This document shows positions 16,863 through 25,767 of a DNA stretch of 47,222 nt, piece by piece (position 1 is the first letter of the stretch; each line of letters starts with the position of its first letter). This DNA comes from Candidatus Altarchaeota archaeon. GTDB taxonomy: Archaea; Altiarchaeota; Altiarchaeia; IMC4; QMZM01. The DNA is taken from NCBI GenBank assembly GCA_016931955.1, contig JAFGDV010000007.1, positions 1 to 47,222 on the forward strand. Direction: 5' to 3'. The position numbers were made by a program, and so were the translations under genes. The notes beneath the pieces are model-generated. The model did no database searches. It saw only the letters and a program-made list of their open reading frames with translations, and was not told where the DNA came from.

Positions 16863-18046
16863 AGCTTCACCCCCAGCGCCTTAGCAACGGTGAACACATC
16901 TTTGTCCCCTCTCCCTGAGAGATTTACTATTATCGTCTGATCTCTTCCCATATCCTCAGCCATCTTCACCGCATGATATACTGCATGCGAGGACTCCAAT
17001 GCTGGTATGATCCCCTCTGATCTACTGAGCAACTTGAACGCCTCCAGTGCTTCCTTGTCTCTTACAGGGGTTACCCTGATCCTGCCCTTCCTCAGCAGAT
17101 AGCTCAGCTCCGGCCCAACCCCTGGATAGTCTAAGCCGGCTGAGATCGAATACGAGGTCTTTATCTGGCCGTATTCATCCTGCAGCAGCTTAGAGTAGGT
17201 CCCATGCAACACTCCATCGGTTCCAGCACATAGTGTGGCACCATGCTCTCCTGTCTCTATTCCCCTTCCGCCGGCTTCCACGCCGATCAATTCAACGTTA
17301 TCCTGCAGGAACTCGTAGAATATGCCTATGGCGTTGCTTCCGCCGCCGACGCATGCCACTACGGCGTCGGGCAGAGAGCCCTCTTTCTCCAAGAATTGTT
17401 TCCTTGTTTCCCTCCCTATGACTCGCTGCATTTCGCGGACAATCATCGGGTAAGGGTGTGGTCCCACTATGGAGCCTATCAGATAGTAGGTGGTTTCCAC
17501 GTTCGTAAGCCAGTCCCGCATCGCCTCATTTATTGCGTCCTTGAGCGTGCATGAGCCCGAGCTTACGGGGATAACCTTCCCCCCCATAAGCTCCATCCTG
17601 AAGACGTTCAACTTCTGTCTTTCTATGTCTTCTGTGCCCATGTAGACCTCACATTCCATTCCTAGGGCGGAGGCTGCTATCGCTGTCGCTACCCCGTGTT
17701 GTCCTGCCCCGGTTTCCGCGATAATACGTTTTTTCCCCATATTTCTGGCGAGCAGAGCCTGACCTAACGTGTTATTAAGTTTGTGAGCCCCTCCGTGGAC
17801 CAGGTCCTCCCTCTTCAGGTAGATCCTTGCGCCGTCTGCCTTCTCTGAGAGATTCTTAGCATAATAAAGTGGAGTGGGTCTTCCGGCGAACTCCTTGAGG
17901 TAGTATTCCAATTCTTGCCGGAATCCTGTATTCTTCCAGTATTCATTGAAGGCCTTCTCCAGTTTCTCCAGAGCAGGCATCAACACCTCTGGGGCGAATC
18001 TTCCGCCGTATTCCTCGAATCTGCCGCGTTTATCAGGTAGTTCCAT
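16859..18046 (-). CDS. trpB: Tryptophan synthase beta subunit (TrpB1)
   Basis: A 395-aa PLP enzyme that joins indole and serine, working with TrpA. Landmarks are [20 protein letters not shown], the PLP lysine K89 in [34 protein letters not shown] and the C-terminal [10 protein letters not shown]. The start at 18046 gives the family's normal N-terminus (MELPDKRG). An in-frame extension to 18130 would lie wholly inside trpF. It overlaps trpF by 14 bp. Confidence 0.95.
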   Translation of the reverse strand: MELPDKRGRFEEYGGRFAPEVLMPALEKLEKAFNEYWKNTGFRQELEYYLKEFAGRPTPLYYAKNLSEKADGARIYLKREDLVHGGAHKLNNTLGQALLARNMGKKRIIAETGAGQHGVATAIAASALGMECEVYMGTEDIERQKLNVFRMELMGGKVIPVSSGSCTLKDAINEAMRDWLTNVETTYYLIGSIVGPHPYPMIVREMQRVIGRETRKQFLEKEGSLPDAVVACVGGGSNAIGIFYEFLQDNVELIGVEAGGRGIETGEHGATLCAGTDGVLHGTYSKLLQDEYGQIKTSYSISAGLDYPGVGPELSYLLRKGRIRVTPVRDKEALEAFKLLSRSEGIIPALESSHAVYHAVKMAEDMGRDQTIIVNLSGRGDKDVFTVAKALGVKL

Positions 18047-18668
18047 TTTTAGCTGCGTGTATAAATCTCTCCATCTTTTTTTCGTCCTTTCTTCTGAGAG
18101 TAGCTTCGACGCCAGTTGAAACATCCACACCGTAGGGGTTCACCTCGTCTATTGCCTTCTTCACATTATCTGGATTCAGGCCTCCTGCCAGTATGACCGG
18201 CACTTTGAGTTTTTTCCTTAATTCCTTGCTGATGCCCCAGTCGTGGACCCTGCCCGTACCCCCAAGAATTCCTTCCACGTGGGTGTCCAGTAGTAATGCA
18301 TCAACATAATCAAGGTACTTTATCGCATCCTCTAGGGAATCCCTGCCTGGGGTGATCTTCTTTATTATCCCCAGGTTTGTGTTCTCCCTTATGCCTCTGA
18401 CGAAGCCGTAGGATTCCACTCCATGCAATTGTATGTATTCCGCCTTCGTCTCCTCCAGTCTCTGGGCTTCTGCCACAGATTGGGGGATTGCTACAATAAT
18501 CTTTGAGGTGAACGGCGGGAGACTGGAGAATATCTCTTTCGCAGTCTTCCTGTCCACGTATCTGGGGCTTCCTCTGATGTTTACCACGCCGACTGCATCG
18601 GCGCCGTACGCTGCCGCCTTCAATGCGTCCTCCTTATTCGTTATGCCGCATATCTTTACCTTTGTCAT
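18033..18668 (-). CDS. trpF: Phosphoribosylanthranilate isomerase
   Basis: A 211-aa TIM-barrel enzyme for the third step of tryptophan synthesis. [12 protein letters not shown] carries the catalytic Cys near residue 7. [26 protein letters not shown] with the catalytic Asp, [10 protein letters not shown] and the C-terminal GVDVSTGVE are family signatures. The start codon overlaps the trpC stop by 4 bp. Confidence 0.95.
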   Translation of the reverse strand: MTKVKICGITNKEDALKAAAYGADAVGVVNIRGSPRYVDRKTAKEIFSSLPPFTSKIIVAIPQSVAEAQRLEETKAEYIQLHGVESYGFVRGIRENTNLGIIKKITPGRDSLEDAIKYLDYVDALLLDTHVEGILGGTGRVHDWGISKELRKKLKVPVILAGGLNPDNVKKAIDEVNPYGVDVSTGVEATLRRKDEKKMERFIHAAKNGTT

Positions 18669-19396
18669 TTCACGAACTCCATCACCTTTTCCTTGATGTT
18701 CTCAGACATGATTATGCTCGTCCCGATGAGGAAGGCTTTCGCGCCGGCCTTCTTAAGTCTCTCCATATCGTCTTTTGTCTTTATGCCACTCTCTGAGACC
18801 ACTATTTTGTTTTTTGGTATCTTTTTTGCCAGGTCTTCTGTAGTGCCTAACTCTATCCCCAGCGTCCGCAGATCCCTATTATTGATCCCTATCAACCTGG
18901 CCCCGGAATCCAGCGCAATCTCTAACTCATCCTCAGAGTGTGCTTCAACCAAGGCCTCCATACCCAGCCTGTGCGCTAAATCCACGAACTGCTTTGTTTT
19001 TCCCCTCAACAAGGAAGCAATCAATAAGACAGCATCAGCCCCTGCCCCGTAGCTTTCGTAGACCTGGAATTCATCCACTATGAAGTCCTTCCTCAGAACC
19101 GGTATCTTCAATGCTTTCTTGACCTCCCTCAGATCGCACAGCTTCCCATCAAAGTGTTTATCCGTTAAGACAGAGATACCGCATGCCCTGCCTTCTTCCA
19201 TCTGCATTGCAGCCTCCACCGGATCCACTTCCCTTATCGCCCCATGACTGGGGCTCTTTTTCTTCACTTCCGCGATAACTGGATTAAAGCCCATCTCCCC
19301 TGCTCTCTCTATTGCGGAGATGAGGCTCCTCCTCTCACTTAAAGCCTTTACCTCCCTTAGCTTCTCATCCCTTACCGCATCTATATTGAATTTCAT
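18665..19396 (-). CDS. trpC: Indole-3-glycerol phosphate synthase
   Basis: A 243-aa TIM-barrel enzyme that closes the indole ring. Catalytic residues are visible as E43 and K45 in IAEVKKKSPSHG and K103 in VLRKDFIVDEFQVYE. GADAVLLIASLL, ALVEAHSEDELE, IGINNRDLRT and VSESGIKTKDD complete the pattern. It lies in an ATGA-overlap chain with trpD upstream and trpF downstream. Confidence 0.95.
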   Translation of the reverse strand: MKFNIDAVRDEKLREVKALSERRSLISAIERAGEMGFNPVIAEVKKKSPSHGAIREVDPVEAAMQMEEGRACGISVLTDKHFDGKLCDLREVKKALKIPVLRKDFIVDEFQVYESYGAGADAVLLIASLLRGKTKQFVDLAHRLGMEALVEAHSEDELEIALDSGARLIGINNRDLRTLGIELGTTEDLAKKIPKNKIVVSESGIKTKDDMERLKKAGAKAFLIGTSIIMSENIKEKVMEFVK

Positions 19397-20403
19397 TTCG
19401 CGAAACCTATGAACTCTTTGAGTTTCTTGTACGCTTTGCCGCTGTCTAAGACATCCCTGGCAACCTCGATCCCTTCCCCTAAATAGTCTGCTTTTCCGCC
19501 CACGACAACGCCCGCAGCGGAATTCAATAAGACTATATCCCTTCTAGGTCCTTGATCCTCACCTCTAAGAACGCCCTCTAAGATGGCTGCATTCTCCGCG
19601 ATCGTGCCGCCTGCCAGCTCCTCAGGCCTCGCCTTCTTCAGCCCAAAGTCCTCCGGCCTCACATAGTACGTTCTAATGCCGCCTCCCCCTAACTCCGAGA
19701 TCTTGGTCTTCCCCAGCGTGGATAACTCATCCAGTCCAGGGCTGCCGTAGACTACCATGGCATTCTCCATTCCAAGCAGCCTGAAGACCTCAGCCAGTGT
19801 TTCCGTCAACTTATGATCGAAGACCCCCATCAGCTGAGCCTGGGCGTGCGCTGGGTTCGTCAACGGCCCGAGGATGTTGAAGACCGTCCTGAATCCCAGG
19901 CTCCGTCTTACGGGCATGACGTGTTTCATCGCTGAATGATGCAGTGGGGCGAACATGAATCCTATGCCGATCTCCTCTATTGATTCCCTTATCCTCTCAA
20001 AGCCTAGGTTCAGGTTCACCCCCAATTCCTCTAAGACGTCCGCTGAGCCGCACTTCGAAGTCATGGCTCTGTTGCCGTGTTTCGCTACCGGGATGCCTGC
20101 AGCAGCAACTATGAACATCGCCGTCGTTGAAATATTGAAGGTCTTGAGTTTATCGCCTCCGGTTCCGCACACGTCAACCAGTGTTTTATCTAACTTCGGC
20201 TCTATCTTGGTTGCGAATTCCCTCATCGCCTTGGTGAAGGAGGCTATCTCTTCCGGTGTTTCGCCCTTCATCCTCAAGGCTGTGAGGAAGGCTGCAATCT
20301 CTATCTCATTAGAGCTCCCAGACATTATCGTCTTCATCGCTTTTTCCGCTTCTTCCCTGCTTAAATCCACTCCACCAACGACCTTCGAAATCAGTTCCTT
20401 CAT
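19393..20403 (-). CDS. trpD: Anthranilate phosphoribosyltransferase
   Basis: A 336-aa enzyme that adds phosphoribose to anthranilate. Family motifs are AFLTALRMKGET, the PRPP-binding VDVCGTGGDKLKTFNIST, KHGNRAMTSKCGSADVLEELG, the metal and substrate region GIGFMFAPLHHSAMKHVMPVRR split over about 22 residues, FNILGPLTNP, and MVVYGSPGLDEL. It overlaps trpG and trpC by 4 bp each. Confidence 0.95.
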   Translation of the reverse strand: MKELISKVVGGVDLSREEAEKAMKTIMSGSSNEIEIAAFLTALRMKGETPEEIASFTKAMREFATKIEPKLDKTLVDVCGTGGDKLKTFNISTTAMFIVAAAGIPVAKHGNRAMTSKCGSADVLEELGVNLNLGFERIRESIEEIGIGFMFAPLHHSAMKHVMPVRRSLGFRTVFNILGPLTNPAHAQAQLMGVFDHKLTETLAEVFRLLGMENAMVVYGSPGLDELSTLGKTKISELGGGGIRTYYVRPEDFGLKKARPEELAGGTIAENAAILEGVLRGEDQGPRRDIVLLNSAAGVVVGGKADYLGEGIEVARDVLDSGKAYKKLKEFIGFAK

Positions 20404-20984
20404 TTCCCCACCTCGAGAAAATTCTCTATTATCCTTAAACCATCCTTCGTCAGTATCGATTCTGGATGGAACTGTAGACCTTGGATTGGGAACTCCTTAT
20501 GCCTTAGACCCATTATTTCGTTGTCATCCAGGCTCTTCGCTGTCACCTCAAGGCATTCCGGCAGAGAACCATCATCCACCACCAGTGAATGATACCTCAC
20601 AGCCTCCAAGGGGTTCTGGATGTTCTTCAGAACCCCCTTGCCGTTGTGTTCTATCTTGGATGTTTTCCCGTGCTTTAGCGTCTTCGCTCGCCTGATTTCT
20701 GCGCCGAATACGTGGCCTATGCATTGGTGTCCGAGGCAGATCCCTAAGGTAGTGATCTCTGGACCGAATCTCTCTATGACCTTATTTGAGATTCCCGCAT
20801 CTTTCGGGGTCTTAGGCCCGGGGGATATTATTATGTGAGTGATCGAGTTTTTCTCCGCTATGTCTTCTACCTCATCAAGGCTCGCTGTGTTCTGCAACAC
20901 TATGGGATTACCTCCGAGTACTCCGACGTACTGCACCAGATTGTAGACGAAGGAGTCTATGTTGTCTATTACCAGAGTGTTCAT
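20400..20984 (-). CDS. trpG: Anthranilate synthase glutaminase subunit
   Basis: A 194-aa class I glutamine amidotransferase that supplies ammonia to TrpE. The nucleophile is C83 in LGICLGHQCIG, and the His-Glu pair is in LQFHPESILT near the C-terminus. IDNIDSFVYNLVQY and SPGPKTPKDAG are typical. The gene overlaps trpE and trpD by 4 bp each. A PabA role in folate synthesis is possible in principle, but the context is purely trp. Confidence 0.95.
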   Translation of the reverse strand: MNTLVIDNIDSFVYNLVQYVGVLGGNPIVLQNTASLDEVEDIAEKNSITHIIISPGPKTPKDAGISNKVIERFGPEITTLGICLGHQCIGHVFGAEIRRAKTLKHGKTSKIEHNGKGVLKNIQNPLEAVRYHSLVVDDGSLPECLEVTAKSLDDNEIMGLRHKEFPIQGLQFHPESILTKDGLRIIENFLEVGK

Positions 20985-22378
20985 TCCTTCACCCCCAGTG
21001 CCTTTAACATTCCCCTGCCTTTGTTCATCGTCTCATGATACTCATTATCTGGCTTAGAGTCCGCAACGATGCCGGCACCGACCTGGATGTAGGCCTTGTC
21101 TTTTTCAAATTCTATCGTTCTGATAGCTATCGCATGGTCCATGTTCCGGTTGAATGAAAAGTAACCCACAGAACCTGAATAGATTCCCCTCCTCGTTGTT
21201 TCCAGTTCTTCTATGATCTCCATAGCCCTCACCTTCGGCGCCCCGGAAACTGTTCCAGCTGGAAATATTGACTGCAATGCATCGAATTCATCTAATCCCT
21301 TTCTGAGTTCCCCTGAGACCTCGGAAACCATGTGCTGTACGTGGGAGTATTTCTCGACCTCCATGAGCTTCCTCACCTTCACGGTGCCGTATTCAGCTAC
21401 CCTTCCTACGTCGTTCCTCCCTAGGTCCACTAACATCAGATGCTCTGCCCTCTCTTTCTCGTCTTCGAGCATCTCCTCCTCCAATCTCCTATCCTCTTCC
21501 AGTGTCTTCCCCCTCTTCCTTGTTCCGGCAATCGGGTAGGTCTCAACGTTCCTGTTCTCCACCCTGACAAGCATCTCAGGGGATGATCCTACTATCTTCC
21601 TATCCCCTAGATCGAGGTAGTACATGTACGGCGATGGATTGATGTCTTTCAGATTCCTGTAGACCGTGAATTTATCTCCCAGATACTCTGTCTCCAGCCT
21701 CTGTGATAGGACCACTTGGAGTATGTCTCCTGCGTAGATGTATTCCTTCGCGGTTTCCACGTTTTCCTTGAACTCTTTCTCTGTTGTATTTGATGTGTAA
21801 TCCCCTGGAATCTGCGTTCTCTCCTCCCTTAAGCCATTGAACTCAGATATTTCGTCTGCTGTTTCTCTCAGTTCTTTCTCTATTACTTCCCTGTTGGATT
21901 CTTCTGATAATTGGTGCTCTAGTAGGTAGGTCTTTTTTTCCTTGTGGTCGAAGATCACGTTGTTCTTCGCCAGAATGAATTCGCAGTCGGGTTGCTTTAG
22001 TTCATTCTTTGTTTTTTCTTCTAGGTTGATGAAGTGCCGTATGAGATCGTAGGAGTAGTATCCTACGAATCCCCCGAAGAACCTTGAGACCGGTTTTTCT
22101 GTCAGCTTGAACTCATTCATCAGGTTCCTCATCACCTCTAATGGGTTGCTGCCTTTTAGTTGTAGAGATTTCAGTCCCGGGTCTAGGATTCTGAGTTCTC
22201 TACTGCCTTTCTCCATGGTCAGCTTCAGCACTGGATTGAATCCTATGAATGAATACCTGGCTACTTTTTCCCCGCCTTCCCTTGACTCCAGCAGGTAGGT
22301 GTTTTCTCCTCTTACTGCTTCGTAGACCTTCTCTGGGTCTCTTTCCTCGATCTCTATGTATATTGGAGTAACCTGCAT
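20981..22378 (-). CDS. trpE: Anthranilate synthase component I
   Basis: A 465-aa chorismate-using enzyme, the first committed step to tryptophan. The feedback-site LLES occurs near residue 30. The catalytic half shows PSPYMYYLDLG, GSSPEMLVRVE, YPIAGTRKRGKT, LMLVDLGRNDVGRV, FPAGTVSGAPKVRAMEII and QVGAGIVADSKPDNEY. The start at 22378 (MQVTPIYIEIEE) was chosen because a TATA box lies 25 bp upstream, making the message leaderless. The 45-bp in-frame extension would run back across that TATA box. First gene of trpEGDCFBA. Confidence 0.94.
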   Translation of the reverse strand: MQVTPIYIEIEERDPEKVYEAVRGENTYLLESREGGEKVARYSFIGFNPVLKLTMEKGSRELRILDPGLKSLQLKGSNPLEVMRNLMNEFKLTEKPVSRFFGGFVGYYSYDLIRHFINLEEKTKNELKQPDCEFILAKNNVIFDHKEKKTYLLEHQLSEESNREVIEKELRETADEISEFNGLREERTQIPGDYTSNTTEKEFKENVETAKEYIYAGDILQVVLSQRLETEYLGDKFTVYRNLKDINPSPYMYYLDLGDRKIVGSSPEMLVRVENRNVETYPIAGTRKRGKTLEEDRRLEEEMLEDEKERAEHLMLVDLGRNDVGRVAEYGTVKVRKLMEVEKYSHVQHMVSEVSGELRKGLDEFDALQSIFPAGTVSGAPKVRAMEIIEELETTRRGIYSGSVGYFSFNRNMDHAIAIRTIEFEKDKAYIQVGAGIVADSKPDNEYHETMNKGRGMLKALGVKE

Positions 22379-22393
22379 GTCATATATAGCGTA

Positions 22394-22422
22394 TTTTGTA
22401 TATAAATATACAAAAATGTACA
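22394..22422 (-). promoter_or_regulatory. trpE promoter with operator-like sites
   Basis: A near-perfect palindrome (arms TTTTGTATAT and ATATACAAAA, 2-bp centre, 22394-22415) contains the TATA box. A TGTACA hexamer follows at 22417-22422. TGTACA is the TrpY recognition box of Methanothermobacter. A repressor bound here would cover the TATA and its upstream element. Confidence 0.6.
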
Positions 22423-22474
22423 AATATGGGCAAAATAGGGTGCTAGATGCTGATTAATATAAATAAAAGAAAAA

Positions 22475-22593
22475 GTAGTGCCTAACTTTGAACTGGTGAA
22501 TCGGTTCAGAAAATACTGAATTCGCGTAAGCGAATTCCTTTCTTTTGGTGCACCTTTTCTTTATAAAAGAAAAGGTGCATGTAGTGCCTAACT
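22475..22593. repeat. Hairpin cassette flanked by 13-bp direct repeats
   Basis: GTAGTGCCTAACT occurs at 22475-22487 and 22581-22593. The second copy includes the stop codon of the trpY-like gene. The 93 bp between hold several stems on the minus strand: a long TGCACCTTTTCTTT / AAAGAAAAGGTGCA hairpin, then GAATTCGC-TTAC-GCGAATTC, then shorter stems near 22488-22512. A T-rich run follows the outer repeat. The first two hairpins match, in order and partly in sequence, those after the 5S gene at 1-73. It may be a small mobile palindromic element with a target duplication, used as a terminator. Confidence 0.65.
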
Positions 22594-23088
22594 GAGTACG
22601 GTTATCTTCTTTACTCCGGGTATCTTTAGCATTTCGTCGATGAGTTTTTTGGGTAATGGTTTTTCAGTAATTACTGTGGTTTCTGCGTTCTCGAACATGG
22701 GGTCTTCTGCGATGATCTGTCTGATGCTTATCCCTGAGTCGACTATGATCCTTGTTATGCCTGCTATGATGCCCTTCGATGCCGCATCAGTTGGAATGAT
22801 CTCTATGGCTCCGTAGCCGAGGTCCGGAGCAACGTCTCGTAAAAGCAGCGCAGAATCCAGTCTAGTGTATATCTTCCTCAGCCTCGGCTTCTCTAGGATG
22901 GATTCGATGGTGGATTTAACAACCCGGCGATCTACTTCCAATACCTTGGCGACTGATGTGTGGGGTATTTCGATCTCCTTCGAAAACAGTCTTCCATCTG
23001 GAGAAACCCTCACCGCGTTCTTCAGTAGGAACTCTGCAATCCTCTTCTGCTCCCTCTTCCTTGAGAAGGTCTTCTCTATGTCTAGCAT
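22588..23088 (-). CDS. HTH-ACT regulator, TrpY-like
   Basis: A 166-aa protein with an N-terminal DNA-binding region (about 1-85; REQKRIAEFLLKN, PHTSVAKVLEVDRRVVKSTIES) and a C-terminal ACT domain (about 90-166; GYGAIEIIPTDAASKGIIAGI, SGISIRQIIAEDP, LIDEMLKIPGVKKITVLS). This is the architecture and size of TrpY, the tryptophan-sensing repressor of Methanothermobacter (COG2150). It lies directly upstream of trpE on the same strand, and TGTACA-type sites occur at trpE and trpB2. These facts make it the likely trp regulator here. The gene looks leaderless with a TATA near 23113-23120. Ligand and targets are inferred. Confidence 0.85.
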   Translation of the reverse strand: MLDIEKTFSRKREQKRIAEFLLKNAVRVSPDGRLFSKEIEIPHTSVAKVLEVDRRVVKSTIESILEKPRLRKIYTRLDSALLLRDVAPDLGYGAIEIIPTDAASKGIIAGITRIIVDSGISIRQIIAEDPMFENAETTVITEKPLPKKLIDEMLKIPGVKKITVLS

Positions 23089-23112
23089 CCTCTTTTATTT
23101 CTCTCTTCTTTC

Positions 23113-23160
23113 AATAATTTATCAATCTATAATATATTCTGAATCATTGTAAAAAGAGGT
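23113..23160. promoter_or_regulatory. Divergent trpY / pgk promoters
   Basis: The minus-strand TATA ATAAATTATT (about 23113-23120) serves the trpY-like gene. The plus-strand ATAATATATT (about 23128-23137) and the Shine-Dalgarno GAGGT (23156-23160) serve pgk. No TGTACA box was seen here, so autoregulation through that hexamer is not evident. Confidence 0.45.
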
Positions 23161-23166
23161 AACAAA

Positions 23167-24378
23167 ATGCTAACGGATATGAAGACGATGGATGACTTCG
23201 ATTTCTCAGGTAAGACCGTCCTCGTGAGGATAGACATCAACACACCTATCGACTTGAAGAGGGGTGAGCTCTTAGATGATAGGAGATTCCGCTCCCATAG
23301 GAACACACTGACTGAATTGGTGGAGAAGGGTGCGAAGATCGTTATCCTGGCGCACCAAGGCAGGCCGGGTGACTCTGACTTCACGACGATGGAGAAGCAT
23401 GCTGAGCGTCTTGGAGAGATAATAAATCATCCAGTGGAATACGTGGACTCTATATTCAGCTCCTACGCCCTCAAGAAGATAGAGGATATGGAGAATTCAA
23501 GTATACTGTTGCTGGAGAATGTGAGATTCTATTCGGAGGAGGTTTTAGAGAGACCCTCTGACGCCCAGGCTAAGACTTTTCTCGTGCAGAAGCTCTCTAA
23601 GGTTGTGGACTACTACATAGACGACGCATTCGCCACAGCTCATAGATCGCAGCCTTCGATTGTGGGTTTCCCCCTCGTCATACCATCTCTGGCGGGCAGG
23701 CTGATGGAGAAAGAGCTTGGCAGCATCGACAGAATAACGAAGAATCCGAAGAAACCCCTGGCATTCGTTTTGGGGGGCACGAAAGCAGACGATTCATTGC
23801 GTGCTTCAAGGCTTGCCTTAGAGAATGGCATGGATTATATATTGACTGGCGGGGTTGTTGGGAACATCTTCTTGGCGGCGAAGGGCTATAGAATAGGCGA
23901 CCCCAACATAGAATTCATCCGCGGAAAGAAGATGGTCGAACAGATCGACGTCGCAAAGGAGCTGCTCGACAAATACGTAGACAAGATAGTATTGCCTGTG
24001 GACGTCGCCTTGGACAATCACGGCGAAAGGACTGAGATCCCGGTATCCGAGCTGCCGCAGAATCTGCGGATAAGCGACATCGGACACCAGACCGTCGAAA
24101 ACTTCAAGAGAATAATTGCGAAATGCGGCACACTATATGCGAAAGGGGCTCTGGGGATATTTGAGGAAAAGAACTTCGCCTACGGTACTGAGGAGGTCGT
24201 TAAAGCGATTGCAGCATCTAAGGCGTTCTCCGTCATAGGCGGCGGTCACTTGGTTGCGTCCGCGAGAAAACTGGACATAGAAGACAAGATCACCCACATA
24301 AGCTCTGGGGGGGGCGCAAGCATAAGCCTGCTTGCTGGATACAAACTGCCCGCTGTCGAAGCTTTGAGGCAAAGATAG
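23167..24378 (+). CDS. pgk: Phosphoglycerate kinase
   Basis: A 403-aa enzyme that interconverts 1,3-bisphosphoglycerate and 3-phosphoglycerate. Family text is KTVLVRIDINTPID, LAHQGRPG, LLLENVRFYSEE, DDAFATAHRSQPSIVGFP, the mid-region LGGTKADDSLRASR (archaeal variant of GGAKV), and the C-terminal SVIGGGHLVASA with the loop SSGGGASISLL. A clear GAGGT precedes the ATG by six bases. It is followed 49 bp later by fae-hps on the same strand. Confidence 0.96.
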   Translation: MLTDMKTMDDFDFSGKTVLVRIDINTPIDLKRGELLDDRRFRSHRNTLTELVEKGAKIVILAHQGRPGDSDFTTMEKHAERLGEIINHPVEYVDSIFSSYALKKIEDMENSSILLLENVRFYSEEVLERPSDAQAKTFLVQKLSKVVDYYIDDAFATAHRSQPSIVGFPLVIPSLAGRLMEKELGSIDRITKNPKKPLAFVLGGTKADDSLRASRLALENGMDYILTGGVVGNIFLAAKGYRIGDPNIEFIRGKKMVEQIDVAKELLDKYVDKIVLPVDVALDNHGERTEIPVSELPQNLRISDIGHQTVENFKRIIAKCGTLYAKGALGIFEEKNFAYGTEEVVKAIAASKAFSVIGGGHLVASARKLDIEDKITHISSGGGASISLLAGYKLPAVEALRQR

Positions 24379-24427
24379 TTATGTTTTATAAATCCACGCC
24401 AAAGTTATAATCAAGAGAGAGGTTCAA

Positions 24428-25609
24428 ATGTACAAGATAGGTGAAGCATTGGTTGGGAAGGGTAATGAAGTAGCTCATATCGATTTGATCATAGGCGATA
24501 AGGAAGGCCATGTCGGTGGGGCTTTCGCCAATGGCTTGACGAAGCTGTCTGCCGGCCACACCCCAGTCCTCTCAGTGATCAGGCCTAATCTTCCGTCGAA
24601 GCCCTACACCTTGGTCATACCTAAGGTTACCATAGAGGACATGGAGGACGCTGGGAAGATCTTCGGCCCAGCGCAGGCGGCGGTCGCGAAGGCGGTCGCC
24701 GATGCTGTGGAGGAAAAGATCATACCAGAGGATAAGGTGGATGAGTGGGTCATAATATGCTCGGTCTTCATCCACCCTGAGGCGAAGGATTTTAGGAGGA
24801 TCTATCAATATAATTATGGGGCAACTAAGCTCGCATTGAAGAGGGCTTTACAGGATTATCCCCCACTGGATAAGATCATGTTCGACAAAGACAGGGCGGT
24901 GCATCCTATCATGGGCTTCAAGGTTCCAAGACTACCGAAGTGGAATAGACCGTATCTGCAGATTGCGTTAGACGTTCCCGACTTGGAGAAGACGAAGAAG
25001 ATCATCAAGGAAATCCCGAAGAGCGACAAGATTATCTTAGAAGCGGGCACGCCTTTGATTAAGAGGTACGGCGCTGAGGTAATCTCAGAGCTTAGGGAGG
25101 TGGCGAAGAGCGACTTCATAATCGCTGACCTTAAGACGCTGGATGTTGGGCAGGTCGAAGTCGACCTCGCCTTTGACGAAGGTGCTGACGCCGTCGTCGC
25201 CTCGGGTCTCGCTACCATGGACGTCATCGATAAATTCGTCTACGAGGCCAAACGCTTGGGGGTCTACGCCATCTTAGATATGATGAACGTCGAAGACCCT
25301 GTGAAGAAGCTGAAGTCCTTGAAAGAGCTGCCAGACGTTGCCATACTGCACAGGTCTATTGACTCCGAAACCAAGGAAAAACACAGATTCGAATTGATAA
25401 AGGACATCAAGAAGGAATTCCCCGACCTCTATGTTGCAGTCGCCGGCGGAATCGATCCTGAAACGGTTCCTTTAGCGTTGAAGGAGGGTGTCGACATCAT
25501 CATCGTCGGCAGGTTTATCACACAGTCTAAAGACATAGAGAGGTCCACTCGCCTGTTCATAAACCAGATGGGCGGCGACATAGACCTGACGAGGGTGCAC
25601 GTAGAATAG
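24428..25609 (+). CDS. fae-hps: Bifunctional Fae-Hps enzyme
   Basis: A 393-aa fusion. Residues about 1-160 are formaldehyde-activating enzyme (GEALVGKGNEVAHIDL with catalytic His17, GGAFANGLTKLSAGHTP). Residues about 170-393 are 3-hexulose-6-phosphate synthase (LQIALDVPDLEKTKKI, EAGTPLIKRYGAE, DLKTLDVGQVEVDLAFDEGAD, VAVAGGIDPETV, GRFITQSKD). In archaea this fusion is thought to make ribulose 5-phosphate by running the RuMP pathway backwards, passing formaldehyde to tetrahydromethanopterin. GAGGT lies upstream of the ATG. The last 12 codons and the stop form part of a 58-bp sequence that is duplicated downstream. Confidence 0.95.
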   Translation: MYKIGEALVGKGNEVAHIDLIIGDKEGHVGGAFANGLTKLSAGHTPVLSVIRPNLPSKPYTLVIPKVTIEDMEDAGKIFGPAQAAVAKAVADAVEEKIIPEDKVDEWVIICSVFIHPEAKDFRRIYQYNYGATKLALKRALQDYPPLDKIMFDKDRAVHPIMGFKVPRLPKWNRPYLQIALDVPDLEKTKKIIKEIPKSDKIILEAGTPLIKRYGAEVISELREVAKSDFIIADLKTLDVGQVEVDLAFDEGADAVVASGLATMDVIDKFVYEAKRLGVYAILDMMNVEDPVKKLKSLKELPDVAILHRSIDSETKEKHRFELIKDIKKEFPDLYVAVAGGIDPETVPLALKEGVDIIIVGRFITQSKDIERSTRLFINQMGGDIDLTRVHVE

Positions 25610-25735
25610 CAAGGTAGTCCTGTCGAGCCCCCAAAAGGGCGAAGACAGGACACTGATGCGAGCTGGCAGTGTCAGCTCGGCGACATAGACCTGACGAGGG
25701 TGCACGTAGAATAGCAAGGTAGTCCTGTCGAGCCC
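25573..25735. repeat. 58-bp direct repeat with hairpins at fae-hps 3' end
   Basis: A 58-bp sequence occurs identically at 25573-25630 and 25678-25735. The first copy includes the last codons and stop of fae-hps; the second is noncoding. The 47-bp spacer completes two hairpins. One pairs GTCCTGTC (25617-25624) with GACAGGAC (25644-25651), with an inner GCCC/GGGC stem. The other is CGAGCTG-N7-CAGCTCG (25659-25679). After the second copy a further small stem, AACTG / CAGTT, occurs near 25754-25770. The age and purpose are unknown. Confidence 0.8.
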
Positions 25736-25767
25736 TGGTGTATTTCTTGCGGAACTGACGGCGGCAG

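Noticed and set aside
18047..18130. 28-codon extension of trpB
   Set aside because: It lies within trpF and gives an N-terminus unlike Trp[11 protein letters not shown] at 18046 is the standard start.
22379..22423. 15-codon extension of trpE
   Set aside because: It would start upstream of and include the TATA box. The leaderless start at 22378 fits both the promoter spacing and the family N-terminus.
22441..22600. Hairpin-rich spacer as a CRISPR array or tRNA
   Set aside because: Only two short direct repeats with one spacer, and no tRNA cloverleaf or T-arm GTTCRA motif.
25610..25767. Duplicated fae-hps 3' region as a box C/D or H/ACA RNA
   Set aside because: No RTGATGA/CTGA boxes or properly placed ACA were found. 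Stems alone are not enough.
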